64,000 nucleotides of DNA from an uncultured Candidatus Melainabacteria bacterium (GCA_934700335.1 CAKUXM010000001.1:203769-267768), one strand, 5' to 3'; counted from the stretch's first letter, positions 51,794-60,771 are shown. Notes: a model not told the origin generated them from the letters alone. Translations and numbers: made by a program.

Positions 51794-52687
51794 TTAAACT
51801 TTTTCTCCACTATTTAATAATTTTCTCAAAACACCACCGTGTTTTTTCAATTCTTTTTTTGCATCTTCAATACTCAAATTCATAGCGATTGAAGCAACAG
51901 AAGTTTTTATATCCCAATTAGATTCTAACAAAGCTTCTAGTGCTCTACCAATAGAAGTTTCAGCAATTTGGCTAACAATTCTAATTGCTCTATCTTTCAA
52001 TTTGTCGTTTGTAGCTTTCAAATCAATCATAAAATTCTTGTAGGTTTTACCAATTTTAATCATTGCACCTGTTGAAAGCATATTCAAAATCATTTTTTGA
52101 GCAGTCCCAGCCTTTAAACGGCTAGAACCAGCAATAACTTCTGGACCAACTTCTGCACAAATGCAAACCGTAACTTCTTCCTTAATTTTAGCTTGGTTGT
52201 TGCAAGTAACAGCAATTGTTTTTACTCCGATATCATTTGCAGTTTCTAAAACACCTAAAAGATATTTAGGATTTCCGCTTGCAGAAATTACAACGCAAAC
52301 ATCATTTTTAGTAAGAAATTTTGCATCTTCTTTACCTTGTTCAAAATTATCTTCTGCACCTTCAACTGCTGTTGTGAAAGCTTTTTCACCACCTGCAATA
52401 ATACCTTGAACCATAGAAGGTTCAGTACTAAAAGTTGGAGGACATTCACTTGCATCTAAAATACCTAGACGACCAGATGTTCCACAACCGAAATAAATTA
52501 GTCTTCCGCCATTATTTAGTTTGCTTGCAATAATATCAATAGCTTCAGCAATATGCTCTGCTTCACTTTCAACAGCTAAAGCAACTAATTTATCTTCTTC
52601 ATTCATTTTTCTGACCATATCAACAGTAGAAATAATGTCGATATCTTTTGTATTTTCGTTTAAATATTCTGTTATAATTTCGCTCAT
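51794..52687 (-). CDS. murQ: N-acetylmuramic acid 6-phosphate etherase
   Basis: The 297-residue SIS-domain enzyme removes lactate from MurNAc-6-phosphate to give GlcNAc-6-phosphate during cell-wall recycling. Motifs: FGCGTSGRLGILDASECPPTF, GGEKAFTTAVEGAEDN and SRLKAGTAQKMILNMLSTGAMI. Operon with ribH and gpsA, with gaps of two to three bases. No MurNAc transporter or kinase is nearby. Confidence 0.95.
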   Translation of the reverse strand: MSEIITEYLNENTKDIDIISTVDMVRKMNEEDKLVALAVESEAEHIAEAIDIIASKLNNGGRLIYFGCGTSGRLGILDASECPPTFSTEPSMVQGIIAGGEKAFTTAVEGAEDNFEQGKEDAKFLTKNDVCVVISASGNPKYLLGVLETANDIGVKTIAVTCNNQAKIKEEVTVCICAEVGPEVIAGSSRLKAGTAQKMILNMLSTGAMIKIGKTYKNFMIDLKATNDKLKDRAIRIVSQIAETSIGRALEALLESNWDIKTSVASIAMNLSIEDAKKELKKHGGVLRKLLNSGEKV

Positions 52688-52690
52688 TTA

Positions 52691-53152
52691 CTAAATCTCT
52701 TTCAATAAGTTTGCCATTTCAATAGCAGCTTTAGCTGCATCAGAACCTTTGTTACCGGCTTTTGTACCAGCTCTTTCGATAGCTTGTTCGATATTTTCTG
52801 TTGTAAGAACGCCGAACAACACCGGAACTTCTGTTTCTAAACCAACTTGCGCAATACCTTTTGATAATTCTGCGCATACATAATCGTAATGTGATGTAGA
52901 ACCTTTAATAATAGCGCCTAAAGTAATAATTGCATTATATTTACCAGTTTTTGCGCATCTTTTTGCTACAAGAGGAATTTCAAACGCACCAGGAGTCCAA
53001 ACCACTTCAATATTATCTTCAGCAATGCCGTGTCTTTTTAATTCGTCAATAGCACCAGATAGTAGCTTTGAACCTATAAATTCATTAAATCTTGATATAA
53101 CAATACAAAATTTTTCATTATTTGTAGTTAATTGTCCCTCGATAACTTTCAT
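52691..53152 (-). CDS. ribH: 6,7-Dimethyl-8-ribityllumazine synthase
   Basis: The 153-residue enzyme performs the next-to-last step of riboflavin synthesis. Start chosen at ATG 53152, six bases after GGAG; an upstream TTG overlaps that site. Motifs: RFNEFIGSKLLSGA, VWTPGAFEIPLVAKR, GAIIKGSTSHYDYVC and PVLFGVLTTENIEQA. No other riboflavin genes or FMN riboswitch are present here. Confidence 0.96.
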   Translation of the reverse strand: MKVIEGQLTTNNEKFCIVISRFNEFIGSKLLSGAIDELKRHGIAEDNIEVVWTPGAFEIPLVAKRCAKTGKYNAIITLGAIIKGSTSHYDYVCAELSKGIAQVGLETEVPVLFGVLTTENIEQAIERAGTKAGNKGSDAAKAAIEMANLLKEI

Positions 53153-53197
53153 AATATACTCCAATTCTCTATATTGTTAATTTTATAACATATAAAG

Positions 53198-53902
53198 TTA
53201 ATTTACAATATATGGAGAAAAAATCTTATAGAAAATATAAATAGATGCCAAAATTAATAGCACACCACTTATTTTCAATAAGACTTCTGAAAAATTATTA
53301 AGAGATTTCATTGATTTAACTTTAGATAAACCAACACCAACAAGTAATATAATAACGCTTTGACCAATTGCAAATAGAAATAGCATTAAAACAGCCAAGA
53401 AGATTTTATTTGCTAACGCAGCAAAACTCATTATTGCCATTAAAATTGGTGTAGAACAAGGTGTTCCTGCAAGAGAAAAAAACACCCCTACGATAAAAGG
53501 ATATAATAACAAGTTATTGCCTTCGTTTTTAGGAATTTGCTTTATAAAAACAGGAAACTCAAAATCAAGCACATTCAACAATTTTAGCCCCATTACCATA
53601 ACAAACGAAGCTATAAATAGCATAAAATATGCACCGCCAATTGAAATAAAGACTTTACCAGTTAAAGCACATATTATTCCAATTATTGAAAACACAACTG
53701 ATGAACCCAATATAAAGAACACCAACTGTAAAAAGGTTTTAGCTACACCTTGATTAGAAAAACCCAATACATAGCCCATAATCAATGGAATAATAGCTAT
53801 TGAGCAAGGTGAAAGTGAAGCCACAAGCCCGCCTAAAAACGATATAAAAAGTAATAGTAGGCTATTTGAGCCACTTGAGAATAAATTAACGTAATGTTCC
53901 AT
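53198..53902 (-). CDS. CcdA/DsbD-like membrane thiol transporter
   Basis: The 234-residue protein has six hydrophobic helices. Its first helix holds GGLVASLSPCSIAIIPLIMGY and the fourth GTPCSTPILMAI: the two cysteines typical of CcdA-type electron carriers that move thiol electrons across the membrane. It overlaps the preceding gene, a membrane thioredoxin, by 17 bases, and the pair likely reduces periplasmic disulfides or serves cytochrome maturation. Confidence 0.9.
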   Translation of the reverse strand: MEHYVNLFSSGSNSLLLLFISFLGGLVASLSPCSIAIIPLIMGYVLGFSNQGVAKTFLQLVFFILGSSVVFSIIGIICALTGKVFISIGGAYFMLFIASFVMVMGLKLLNVLDFEFPVFIKQIPKNEGNNLLLYPFIVGVFFSLAGTPCSTPILMAIMSFAALANKIFLAVLMLFLFAIGQSVIILLVGVGLSKVKSMKSLNNFSEVLLKISGVLLILASIYIFYKIFSPYIVN

Positions 53903-54290
53903 TTATCAATGCTTTCATATTTGCTTCTAACTGTTCTACTGTTAATGAACCGACTGTTCTTTTTAAAACAGCACCATCACTATTAATGTACAACAATGTA
54001 GGAACCAATGTTACATGGTAAGTTTTTACCATCTTTTTTGTTTTCATATCAGTTTTTTCAACAGAAACTAATTCTAACGCAATTTTATCCTTGTAATTAG
54101 GATAAACCTTATCTAAATTTTCACCCAAAATTTTACAATCTCTACAAAGTGGAGAAGAAAATTTCACAATTTTTGGCATATTATTGGCAGCAGTTTTTTG
54201 CTCTGCATTTGTAACATTACTCGATAAAAAGAAATAAGTAATCATTGGTAAAATAAATATCGTTGCAATTATTAGTATGTTTTTCTTCAT
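53886..54290 (-). CDS. Membrane-anchored thioredoxin-like protein
   Basis: Start chosen at ATG 54290, after AAGGAGATGT; earlier codons lie upstream of the ribosome site. The 134-residue product has a signal anchor (residues 4-22) and a thioredoxin domain with CRDC (SSPLCRDCKIL) instead of CGPC, plus the cis-proline loop VTLVPTLLYI. It should face the periplasm and receive electrons from the CcdA-like protein encoded by the overlapping next gene. Confidence 0.9.
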   Translation of the reverse strand: MKKNILIIATIFILPMITYFFLSSNVTNAEQKTAANNMPKIVKFSSPLCRDCKILGENLDKVYPNYKDKIALELVSVEKTDMKTKKMVKTYHVTLVPTLLYINSDGAVLKRTVGSLTVEQLEANMKALINGTLR

Positions 54291-54389
54291 ATTACATCTC
54301 CTTAATTTATAATAATCATAGTTTACTATAAAATGCACAAAAAACTAAACCCCAAATGGATAATTTTGAGGATTATATAGAAAACTAAA

Positions 54390-54424
54390 AGAGGCGAAAG
54401 TTTTATTCTAAAACTTTCACCTCT
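54390..54424 (-). terminator. Terminator of the HgdB-like gene
   Basis: GAGGCGAAAGTTTTA pairs with its complement (one C-A mismatch); T-rich sequence follows on the minus strand. Confidence 0.7.
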
Positions 54425-54443
54425 AAAAAGTAAATTTTAAAAA

Positions 54444-55442
54444 CTAAACTTTTTGCATTTCAGCAGCTCTTTGTTTTCTGAATAACATATCAACAAACGC
54501 TTCTAAACGAGTTACAAAACCAGCTTCACCAGTGTGTTCGTCTATTGTTAAATTCAACAAAGGCATTGCATATTCTTTAGCTTTTCTAGTAATTCTTTCA
54601 AGCATCAAAGAATCTGGGCCACAGCCGAATGCAGTAAGTGTAATCATACCGTCAACACTGCTATCTTTTAAGAAATGACCCGCACAACCTGTCATTTCTG
54701 TTTCGTTTGCCCAATAATAATTTTGACCCAAGGCTGAAATACCGTCAACCAAATGTTCATGAGAAAGTTGCATTGCTGTGCAAACTCTAACATTCATTTT
54801 GTCCAGTTTTTCAAATATTTTCATTGATGTTCTTTCGTCATAAATATTATAAGCATGAGAAACTAAAGCAATTGTGATTGGATAATCTTTTTTATCTTCC
54901 TCAGCTATACAAACTTTACCTTGAATTGCATAATCCAAAGCTTTTGTATATTGAATGCCAGATTTTAGCATTACGTTAAAGTTATTCCAAACTTTCCAAC
55001 CTGCTTTTTCAGCTTCTTTGATAAGTTTCAAATCTGTAATATTAAAATAACTTGCACACTCAATCAAAAACTCTTTCAAGCCCTGATTTTTAGCAGATTT
55101 ATCAAGAGTTGGTTCAACAAGCGTGAACTTTTCTTTTACAACGTTTCTAATCAAATCAGGAAGTCCTCTGATTTTAGAACAATTATAAATTTTAGGCGCA
55201 ATTGACTGATAAGAAGGAACAAAAATCTTATCTACACCTTTTTCAATTAAATTCAACACATGACCTACAAAAACTTTAACTGGCAAACAGGTTTCCGTAA
55301 CAACACGACTTGCACCTTCTGCCAAAGTTTTTTTAGTTGTGTTATCTGATAATATAATTTCTACTCCTAATGTCTTAAAAAATCCATATAAGAACGGATA
55401 GTAATAGTAATAAGACATTGCTTTCGGCATACCTAATTTCAT
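54444..55442 (-). CDS. HgdB-like / acyl-CoA dehydratase activase-related protein
   Basis: The 332-residue protein matches the DUF2229/HgdB-type iron-sulfur proteins: MPKAMSYYYYYPFLYGFFKTLGVE at the start, TETCLPVKVFVGHV, and FGCGPDSLMLERI. Conserved cysteines (ETCLP, GCAGHF, FGCGPD) would hold an iron-sulfur cluster. Relatives are the D component or activase partners of 2-hydroxyacyl-CoA dehydratases, but others are of unknown role. Here it stands alone without the ATPase activase, so its substrate is unknown. Confidence 0.82.
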   Translation of the reverse strand: MKLGMPKAMSYYYYYPFLYGFFKTLGVEIILSDNTTKKTLAEGASRVVTETCLPVKVFVGHVLNLIEKGVDKIFVPSYQSIAPKIYNCSKIRGLPDLIRNVVKEKFTLVEPTLDKSAKNQGLKEFLIECASYFNITDLKLIKEAEKAGWKVWNNFNVMLKSGIQYTKALDYAIQGKVCIAEEDKKDYPITIALVSHAYNIYDERTSMKIFEKLDKMNVRVCTAMQLSHEHLVDGISALGQNYYWANETEMTGCAGHFLKDSSVDGMITLTAFGCGPDSLMLERITRKAKEYAMPLLNLTIDEHTGEAGFVTRLEAFVDMLFRKQRAAEMQKV

Positions 55443-55671
55443 ACATTTCCTCTTTTCTTAATTAAATTCTACTACAAAATTAAACAAAGAAGAAAAAAAT
55501 TTTAAAAGATATAAAAATTTTTAATATACTCTTTTAGGTTAATCAGAAATCACCCAGATGAATAGTTAATTTAGTCAATGTTTATAACTCATAAAAGAAT
55601 AATAATCATAAAGAGTTCAAGAGAAGAACTTTGTGTAAAAGATTAAGACTACTCAAATAAGGAGGTTAAAA
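55443..55671. other. Long leader region before the SLH gene
   Basis: This 229-base AT-rich gap holds the divergent promoters. A small imperfect inverted repeat (AAGAGTTC, then GAACTTT) lies about 60 bases before the SLH start, and AAGGAGG is eight bases before its ATG. No gene is seen. A long untranslated leader is common for abundant envelope proteins. Confidence 0.4.
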
Positions 55672-57561
55672 ATGAAAATAAAAAAACTAACAGTAGCAGC
55701 AGCTATTGCATTAGGAGTAGCAACATGCTCGTTCAGCACAGCAATGGCAGATTGCGGTTGTAATAAGGCAGAACCAGCAGCAGTAACAGGTGGAGCATGT
55801 CCATGCCAAATGGAACAACAAGTTGACCCATGTGAACCATGCGAAGCAAAAGAAAGCAAATGTGATTTACCAGCACAACCAACTTGTGCAAGTTGTAATG
55901 AAGCAGCCACAGCAACTAGACAAGATATGCACCAAGCTTACGCATATCCAAACGCTATCTACGGGACAAACAATTACGTAGGTGAATTAGGTAATGGTAT
56001 TACATTAACAGAAGGTAGCACACTTACAAACAACGCTTTAGAAAAAACTGCAGGTTCTACAATTAATAATTCCAGCATGACTGGTGCAGCTTGCGATATT
56101 CCAGTTATTGGTGATACTTGCTTAAAACAAGAAAAGAAATCTGATTGTGGTTGTCCTATTGATATCAACACAGAAAATTCAATGGACGTAATGAAGAAAA
56201 GTTATTTACCATTTGAAATAAATTCTAAAACATCTGGTTTAACAGGTGCAGCAGCAGATTTAGTAAAAATTTTCCCTGATGTATCAGACAATTACTGGGC
56301 ATCATGCGACATCAACAAATTAGCTAGAAACGACGTTGTCGTTGGCTATCCAGATGGAATGTTTAAACCTTCAAGAAACGTATCAAGAGCAGAATTTGCG
56401 ACAATGTTAGTTAAAGGTATGAATATGAACACTTGTGGTTTACCTACAAAATGTTTATTCTCTGATGTTCCAGCAGGAAACTGGGCTAACCCTTTAATTG
56501 CAAAAGCAGTTGACGAAGACTTAATGTCAGGCTATCCAAACGGCACATTTAAACCACATAACTCTGTAACAAGAGCAGAAGCTTTAGTTGCTTTATCAAA
56601 AGCATCAAAAGATTGTAATCTTGATAAATGTAAAGCAGATGAAATTTTATCAAAATACGCTGATGCAAATTCAATTCCAGAATGGGCACAAATTCCAATC
56701 GCTCAAGCAATTCAAATGGGCGCATTAGAAAATTCACCTAACCCATCAAAAATCAATCCTGATAAAAAAGCTTCAAGAGCAGAAATTGCTTCAATGTTAC
56801 AACCAGTACGTGTAGCAGCAGGTTACGACAAAAATCCTCAAACAGCAAACGCAGCATGTCCATTAGATGACAACCGCCAAGCTTATGTTGAAGATTCTGA
56901 AATGATTCAAGTTCCAACATTAAAAATGGAATTCAGAGATCAAGTAAATGCTAAAAACGCTAACGTAGGTCAACATTTTACAGCAAAATCACTTGAAAGC
57001 ATCACTATCAACGGAACAACTTTCCCTGCAGGTTCATACGTAAGCGGTAAAGTTATTGAAGTAATTAGACCATCAGGTTCGCAAAAAGGTGCATTAAAAT
57101 TGTCCTTCACAGAAATTCAAAACGGTGATTGCAAAGCAGAATTACCACAACAAATTCTAACAGCTCAAATCACTAAACAAAATACACCTAACCCTATATC
57201 AAGATTAATTACAATGCCATTTACATGGACAGGTACATTAGTTGGTATTGCAGGTAGAACAGTCGGTGGCGCAATTTCTAACTTAGGAAACGCAGTTGAA
57301 AACGTAACTGGTGGCGTTGGTACAGCACTTGGTGAAACTTTACAAGCACAACTTCCTGCAGCAGGTAGAAGCTTAGCAGACTCAGTTGTTGAAACAGTTA
57401 AAGCTCCTATTGATATTACTAGAACAGCAGTTTCTGGTACTATGGGCTTATTCCAATCAACAGGCGACGAATTTGCTTACCTTGTTGATCCAAACGGATA
57501 CAAAATCTCTGCAGTTAACCCAAGAGAACATATCACTGTTGCCTTCGGTTGCGAAGAGTAA
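55672..57561 (+). CDS. SLH-domain envelope protein
   Basis: The 629-residue protein has a signal peptide (cut after AMA near residue 26), a Cys-rich start (DCGCNK...CPCQ...CEPCE), and three SLH repeats at about 200-245 (FPDVSDNYWA... GYPDGMFKP...SRAEFATML), 261-305 and 330-375. SLH domains hold proteins to the cell wall; in cyanobacteria they anchor the outer membrane. A TrbI-like domain follows (about 415-505, ANVGQHFTA...PAGSYVSGKV), then a Gly/Ala-rich amphipathic tail. It lacks the long beta-barrel of classical SLH porins. A perfect AAGGAGG site suggests strong expression. Confidence 0.9.
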   Translation: MKIKKLTVAAAIALGVATCSFSTAMADCGCNKAEPAAVTGGACPCQMEQQVDPCEPCEAKESKCDLPAQPTCASCNEAATATRQDMHQAYAYPNAIYGTNNYVGELGNGITLTEGSTLTNNALEKTAGSTINNSSMTGAACDIPVIGDTCLKQEKKSDCGCPIDINTENSMDVMKKSYLPFEINSKTSGLTGAAADLVKIFPDVSDNYWASCDINKLARNDVVVGYPDGMFKPSRNVSRAEFATMLVKGMNMNTCGLPTKCLFSDVPAGNWANPLIAKAVDEDLMSGYPNGTFKPHNSVTRAEALVALSKASKDCNLDKCKADEILSKYADANSIPEWAQIPIAQAIQMGALENSPNPSKINPDKKASRAEIASMLQPVRVAAGYDKNPQTANAACPLDDNRQAYVEDSEMIQVPTLKMEFRDQVNAKNANVGQHFTAKSLESITINGTTFPAGSYVSGKVIEVIRPSGSQKGALKLSFTEIQNGDCKAELPQQILTAQITKQNTPNPISRLITMPFTWTGTLVGIAGRTVGGAISNLGNAVENVTGGVGTALGETLQAQLPAAGRSLADSVVETVKAPIDITRTAVSGTMGLFQSTGDEFAYLVDPNGYKISAVNPREHITVAFGCEE

Positions 57562-57595
57562 ATTGAAACATAACATTCATTCTTTTTGCATTAAA

Positions 57596-57628
57596 AAGAG
57601 GGGCGATTTCAAAGAAATCGCCCCTCTT
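57596..57628 (+). terminator. Terminator of the SLH gene
   Basis: A 15-bp perfect stem (AAGAGGGGCGATTTC, loop AAA) of the GGCGA/TCGCC family. Confidence 0.8.
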
Positions 57629-57639
57629 AAAATTTTATA

Positions 57640-57922
57640 AGCATTAACAAAAAGCTGTCTTGCCTATGCTCTCTATACTAGTGAATATCACTTAGTCTTG
57701 GATTATTCGGGTACGCATAGCCTTTCATTTCGTTTACATTTGCTATCGCAAATTCACACTCAATCAGGCTATTTGCTCATTCGGGCTGGGTTTGCTTACG
57801 CTCACACGACGCCCTACTAAAAATCCGCTGTCTTGCTCGCTCGCGTTAAACGGCAATTCCGAGTTTTGCTACAGTGATTTCATCACTTCCGCAAAAGCTC
57901 TCCAGCCTCTGCTCGCTTCGCG
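57640..57922. other. Hairpin-rich intergenic island
   Basis: About 280 bases, clearly richer in G+C than the neighbours and without a plausible gene. It has many small stems: GCCTATGC/GCATAGCC at 57662-57722, ATTTGC-TATC-GCAAAT at 57738-57753, and a symmetrical two-tier hairpin TTTTGC-tac-AGTGAT-ttc-ATCACT-tcc-GCAAAA at 57864-57896. This could be a structured RNA, a repeat element or a terminator cluster. Confidence 0.5.
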
Positions 57923-58324
57923 CTACCAAGTAGTAAGAGTTTTTACAGCATCTTTCTTTTGTTGAATTTTCTTTTGGGCTGCTTTTTTTCTTTCTTGGTC
58001 TTTTTTCTTTTGAGCCTCAACTTTTGCTTTAGCTTTTGCTTTTTCAGCTTTGATTTTATTTTCTCGAGCTTGTTGTTCTTTTTTTAGTCTTGCTTTTTCA
58101 GCTTCAACTTTTGCTTTTGCTTCTGCTTGTTTTTTTGCCTGTGCTTCTCTTGCTGCTTTTGCTTTCTTTTCATTTTCAGCTTGTTGTGCTCTTGCTTTCT
58201 TTTCAGCATCTACAATTTTTTGAGTTTTGCTTTGAACAAATTTTTCTGTGTAAGTTTCTGCTGCGATAGCTGTTGTAGTACATACTAACAAAACTAAGCA
58301 TAATGCTACAAGTAATTTTCTCAT
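57923..58324 (-). CDS. Secreted Lys/Ala-rich coiled-coil protein
   Basis: The 133-residue product has a signal peptide (cut after AIA near residue 21) and is then one long charged coiled coil of Lys, Ala, Glu and Gln (KARAQQAENEKKAKAAREAQ). Such proteins resemble the stalk of TolA or other periplasmic linkers, but no TolA C-terminal domain is present. The role is unknown. Confidence 0.75.
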   Translation of the reverse strand: MRKLLVALCLVLLVCTTTAIAAETYTEKFVQSKTQKIVDAEKKARAQQAENEKKAKAAREAQAKKQAEAKAKVEAEKARLKKEQQARENKIKAEKAKAKAKVEAQKKKDQERKKAAQKKIQQKKDAVKTLTTW

Positions 58325-58395
58325 AATTCTATTCTCCTTATTTCGACAAATATTATATTATCTTAATCTTATCTTTATTTCAAGTTTTTTTAATA

Positions 58396-58401
58396 TATAA
58401 T
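58396..58401 (+). promoter_or_regulatory. -10 box of the glycosyltransferase gene, leaderless
   Basis: A perfect TATAAT is followed by seven bases and then the ATG at 58409; no ribosome site. Confidence 0.5.
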
Positions 58402-58408
58402 ACATGTT

Positions 58409-59146
58409 ATGGAAAGAAAAACAGTAAATTTATTAAATTTCCCAATAGATACATTTAGTTCAGATGATGCGTTTAAATATGCAAAAACTCTATTGGACGG
58501 GTCTAAGAGTTCACATATCGTAACAATTAACCCAGAAATAATTGAAGCAGCAAGAAAAAACTCACATCTTGAAAGAATTTTGAAAGATGCAGAACTTGTT
58601 GTTGCTGATGGAATTGGTATTAAAATTGGATTACTAATCAAAGGTCGAAAAGTAGATAGAATTGCAGGGGTTGATTTTGCAAGAAAGCTCATTGAAGAAG
58701 CTGCAAAATCTGGTATCCCTACAGCATTGGTTGGCGCAAAACAAGAAGTACTTGAAAAAGCGACAGAAGAATTGTCTAGAAACAATTCTGGTTTAAACAT
58801 TGTGTACACTCACAACGGATACTTTGACAACAATACAGAAATTATAAATGAATTAAAAGAAAAATCACCAAAATTACTTTTAGTAGCAATGGGCGCACCA
58901 AAACAAGAAGAATTCATCTACGAAGCTAAAAGTGTACTTCCTTCAACACTTATGATTGGAATTGGCGGAAGTTTTGATGTTTGGGCAGGTAGTGTTAAGC
59001 GTGCTCCAAAAATCTGGCAAAAACTTGGCTTAGAATGGTTGTACAGATGTATAAAACAACCAGAAAGATTTAAAAGAATCTTCCCGACTTTGCCTAAATT
59101 TATTTGTAGTATAATTAAAGAACAATATTTGAAAAAAGGGGTTTAA
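58409..59146 (+). CDS. WecG/TagA/CpsF family glycosyltransferase
   Basis: The 245-residue enzyme transfers an N-acetylaminosugar to a lipid carrier during envelope polysaccharide synthesis. Signature motifs: TINPEIIEAARKN, ADGIGIKIG, GMPKQE-like MGAPKQEEFIYE, and GGSFDVWAGSVKRAPKIWQKLGLEWLYR. It precedes the transketolase half gene by one base. The message is probably leaderless. Confidence 0.92.
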   Translation: MERKTVNLLNFPIDTFSSDDAFKYAKTLLDGSKSSHIVTINPEIIEAARKNSHLERILKDAELVVADGIGIKIGLLIKGRKVDRIAGVDFARKLIEEAAKSGIPTALVGAKQEVLEKATEELSRNNSGLNIVYTHNGYFDNNTEIINELKEKSPKLLLVAMGAPKQEEFIYEAKSVLPSTLMIGIGGSFDVWAGSVKRAPKIWQKLGLEWLYRCIKQPERFKRIFPTLPKFICSIIKEQYLKKGV

Positions 59147-59147
59147 T

Positions 59148-59957
59148 ATGTTAGAACAAAAAGAAATCGATGAATTAAAAGATTTATGCAAACAAAATAG
59201 AAGAAATATTCTAAAAATGGTTAATCATGCTAAATCAGGGCACTGCGGTGGCGCTCTTTCAGCAGTAGAAATTTTAACAACTTTATACCAAAAAGTTATG
59301 AACGTTACTCCAGAATGGAAAGAAGATAGAGATAGATTTATCCTTTCAAAAGGTCATGCTTCAGCAATTTTATACTCTGTGCTATCTCAAAAAGGTTTCT
59401 TCCCAGCAGAAGAATTAATGACATTCAGAATTTTTGGTTCAAGATTACAAGGACACCCAAACACTCACTTACCTGGTGTTGAAGTTGCAACAGGTTCTTT
59501 AGGTCAAGGTTTATCAATGGGTTGCGGTATGGCTATCGGTCTTAAATTAGACAAAAAACCATCTCACGTGTTTGTATATCTTGGGGACGGTGAATTACAA
59601 GAAGGTTCTTGTTGGGAAGCATTTATGCAAGCTCCTCACAGAGGCTTGAACAACTTAACAGCTATCATTGATAGAAACATGTTACAAATCGACGGCGACG
59701 TTGAAAAAGTTAAAGCTTTAGAACCATTAGCAGACAAATTAAGAGCTTTCAATTGGAACGTTGTAGAAATCGATGGTCATAATATTGAAGAAATCTACGA
59801 AGCATTAATGGCTTCTAAAAAAGCTGATAAACCAACAGCAATTATCGCTCATACTACAAAAGGTAAAGGCGTTTCATTTATGGAAAACCAAGCTGGTTGG
59901 CACGGTAAAGCTCCTAATGATGAAGAATTAGAAAAAGCTTTAGCAGAATTAGCATAG
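59148..59957 (+). CDS. Transketolase, N-terminal subunit
   Basis: The 269-residue protein is only the thiamine-pyrophosphate-binding half of transketolase: ILKMVNHAKSGHCGG, SKGHASAILY, GSLGQGLSMGCGMA, and GDGELQEGSCWEA, ending at KGKGVSFMENQAGWHGKAP. Split transketolases are common, but the C-terminal subunit usually follows immediately and here it does not. The partner must be elsewhere. It follows the glycosyltransferase by a single base and may be translationally coupled. Confidence 0.92.
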   Translation: MLEQKEIDELKDLCKQNRRNILKMVNHAKSGHCGGALSAVEILTTLYQKVMNVTPEWKEDRDRFILSKGHASAILYSVLSQKGFFPAEELMTFRIFGSRLQGHPNTHLPGVEVATGSLGQGLSMGCGMAIGLKLDKKPSHVFVYLGDGELQEGSCWEAFMQAPHRGLNNLTAIIDRNMLQIDGDVEKVKALEPLADKLRAFNWNVVEIDGHNIEEIYEALMASKKADKPTAIIAHTTKGKGVSFMENQAGWHGKAPNDEELEKALAELA

Positions 59958-59976
59958 GAAAAAGGAATAGATAAAG

Positions 59977-60591
59977 ATGAAAAAGACATTATTAATTTTA
60001 ACAGCGATGTTGCTCGTTGGATTTACAGCTCCAGCTTTTTCAGCAGAAACAGTAAGTACAATGACTATGACAGCTGATGAAAAATTACAAGCAGAAAAAA
60101 TTATTATGGAATTACACAACTATAATAATGAAAAAATGAAAGAAGGCTATGGTCCATTTGTTGCAGCGATTTACGATAAAAACGGTAATTTGGTTGCAAA
60201 AACTGCAAACACAGTTGTAAAAGACAAATGTCCTTTACACCATGCAGAAATGAACTGTATCAAAGCTGCATGTGAAAAACTTGGCACATACGATTTATCA
60301 AACAAAGGTTTAAAAATGTATGTTACAGCTGAACCTTGTGTAATGTGTGCTGGTGGTATTATGTGGTCTGGTATTGACACAGTATACTATAGCGTAAACT
60401 CTAAAGATGTTCAAAAATTAACAGGTTTTGACGAAGGCTATAAACCATTATTATGGAAAGCTCAATTTAAAAAACGTGGTATTAATTTGTACGGCGGAAT
60501 TGAAGAATCAGCTGGTAAAGCTTCTTTAGACAAATACGTTTTAGACGGTCATACAGTTTATAAACCAGAAAGACAAGATAATAACGACTAA
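59977..60591 (+). CDS. Exported cytidine/guanine deaminase-fold protein
   Basis: The 204-residue protein has an N-terminal signal peptide (MKKTLLILTAMLLVGFTAPAFS, cut near residue 22) and then a zinc deaminase domain: HAEMNCIKAAC and EPCVMCAGGIMW give the His/Cys/Cys zinc site and catalytic Glu. Relatives, such as guanine deaminase and tRNA adenosine deaminase, act in the cytoplasm, so export is unusual. The substrate is unknown. It follows the transketolase gene by 19 bases. Confidence 0.87.
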   Translation: MKKTLLILTAMLLVGFTAPAFSAETVSTMTMTADEKLQAEKIIMELHNYNNEKMKEGYGPFVAAIYDKNGNLVAKTANTVVKDKCPLHHAEMNCIKAACEKLGTYDLSNKGLKMYVTAEPCVMCAGGIMWSGIDTVYYSVNSKDVQKLTGFDEGYKPLLWKAQFKKRGINLYGGIEESAGKASLDKYVLDGHTVYKPERQDNND

Positions 60592-60623
60592 TTTTGTTTG
60601 GGGCTTGCCTCAATCTACATAAC

Positions 60624-60657
60624 AAAAGAGAGACTCTAAAAAGGGTCTCTCTTTTTT
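60624..60657 (+). terminator. Intrinsic terminator
   Basis: AAAGAGAGAC / GTCTCTCTTT stem with T6 tail, ending the glycosyltransferase-transketolase-deaminase operon. Confidence 0.85.
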
Positions 60658-60676
60658 GTATCTAAAAATAATAAAA

Positions 60677-60729
60677 ATTGCCCATAAATGGGCAATAAAA
60701 AAGGTTGTCGTTTAAACACACACAACCTT
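60677..60729 (-). terminator. Two tandem terminators of the small paralogue gene
   Basis: On the minus strand AAGGTTGT/ACAACCTT (60701-60729) is followed by T6, then ATTGCCCAT/ATGGGCAAT (60677-60696) with another T-rich tail. Confidence 0.8.
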
Positions 60730-60771
60730 GAAAATTAATATAGGGAAAGGGAAAATTATATTGTTAAAATT

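Noticed and set aside
55653..55915. Minus-strand frames over the SLH gene start
   Set aside because: They are antisense to a signal peptide and Cys-rich region of a gene with a perfect ribosome site.
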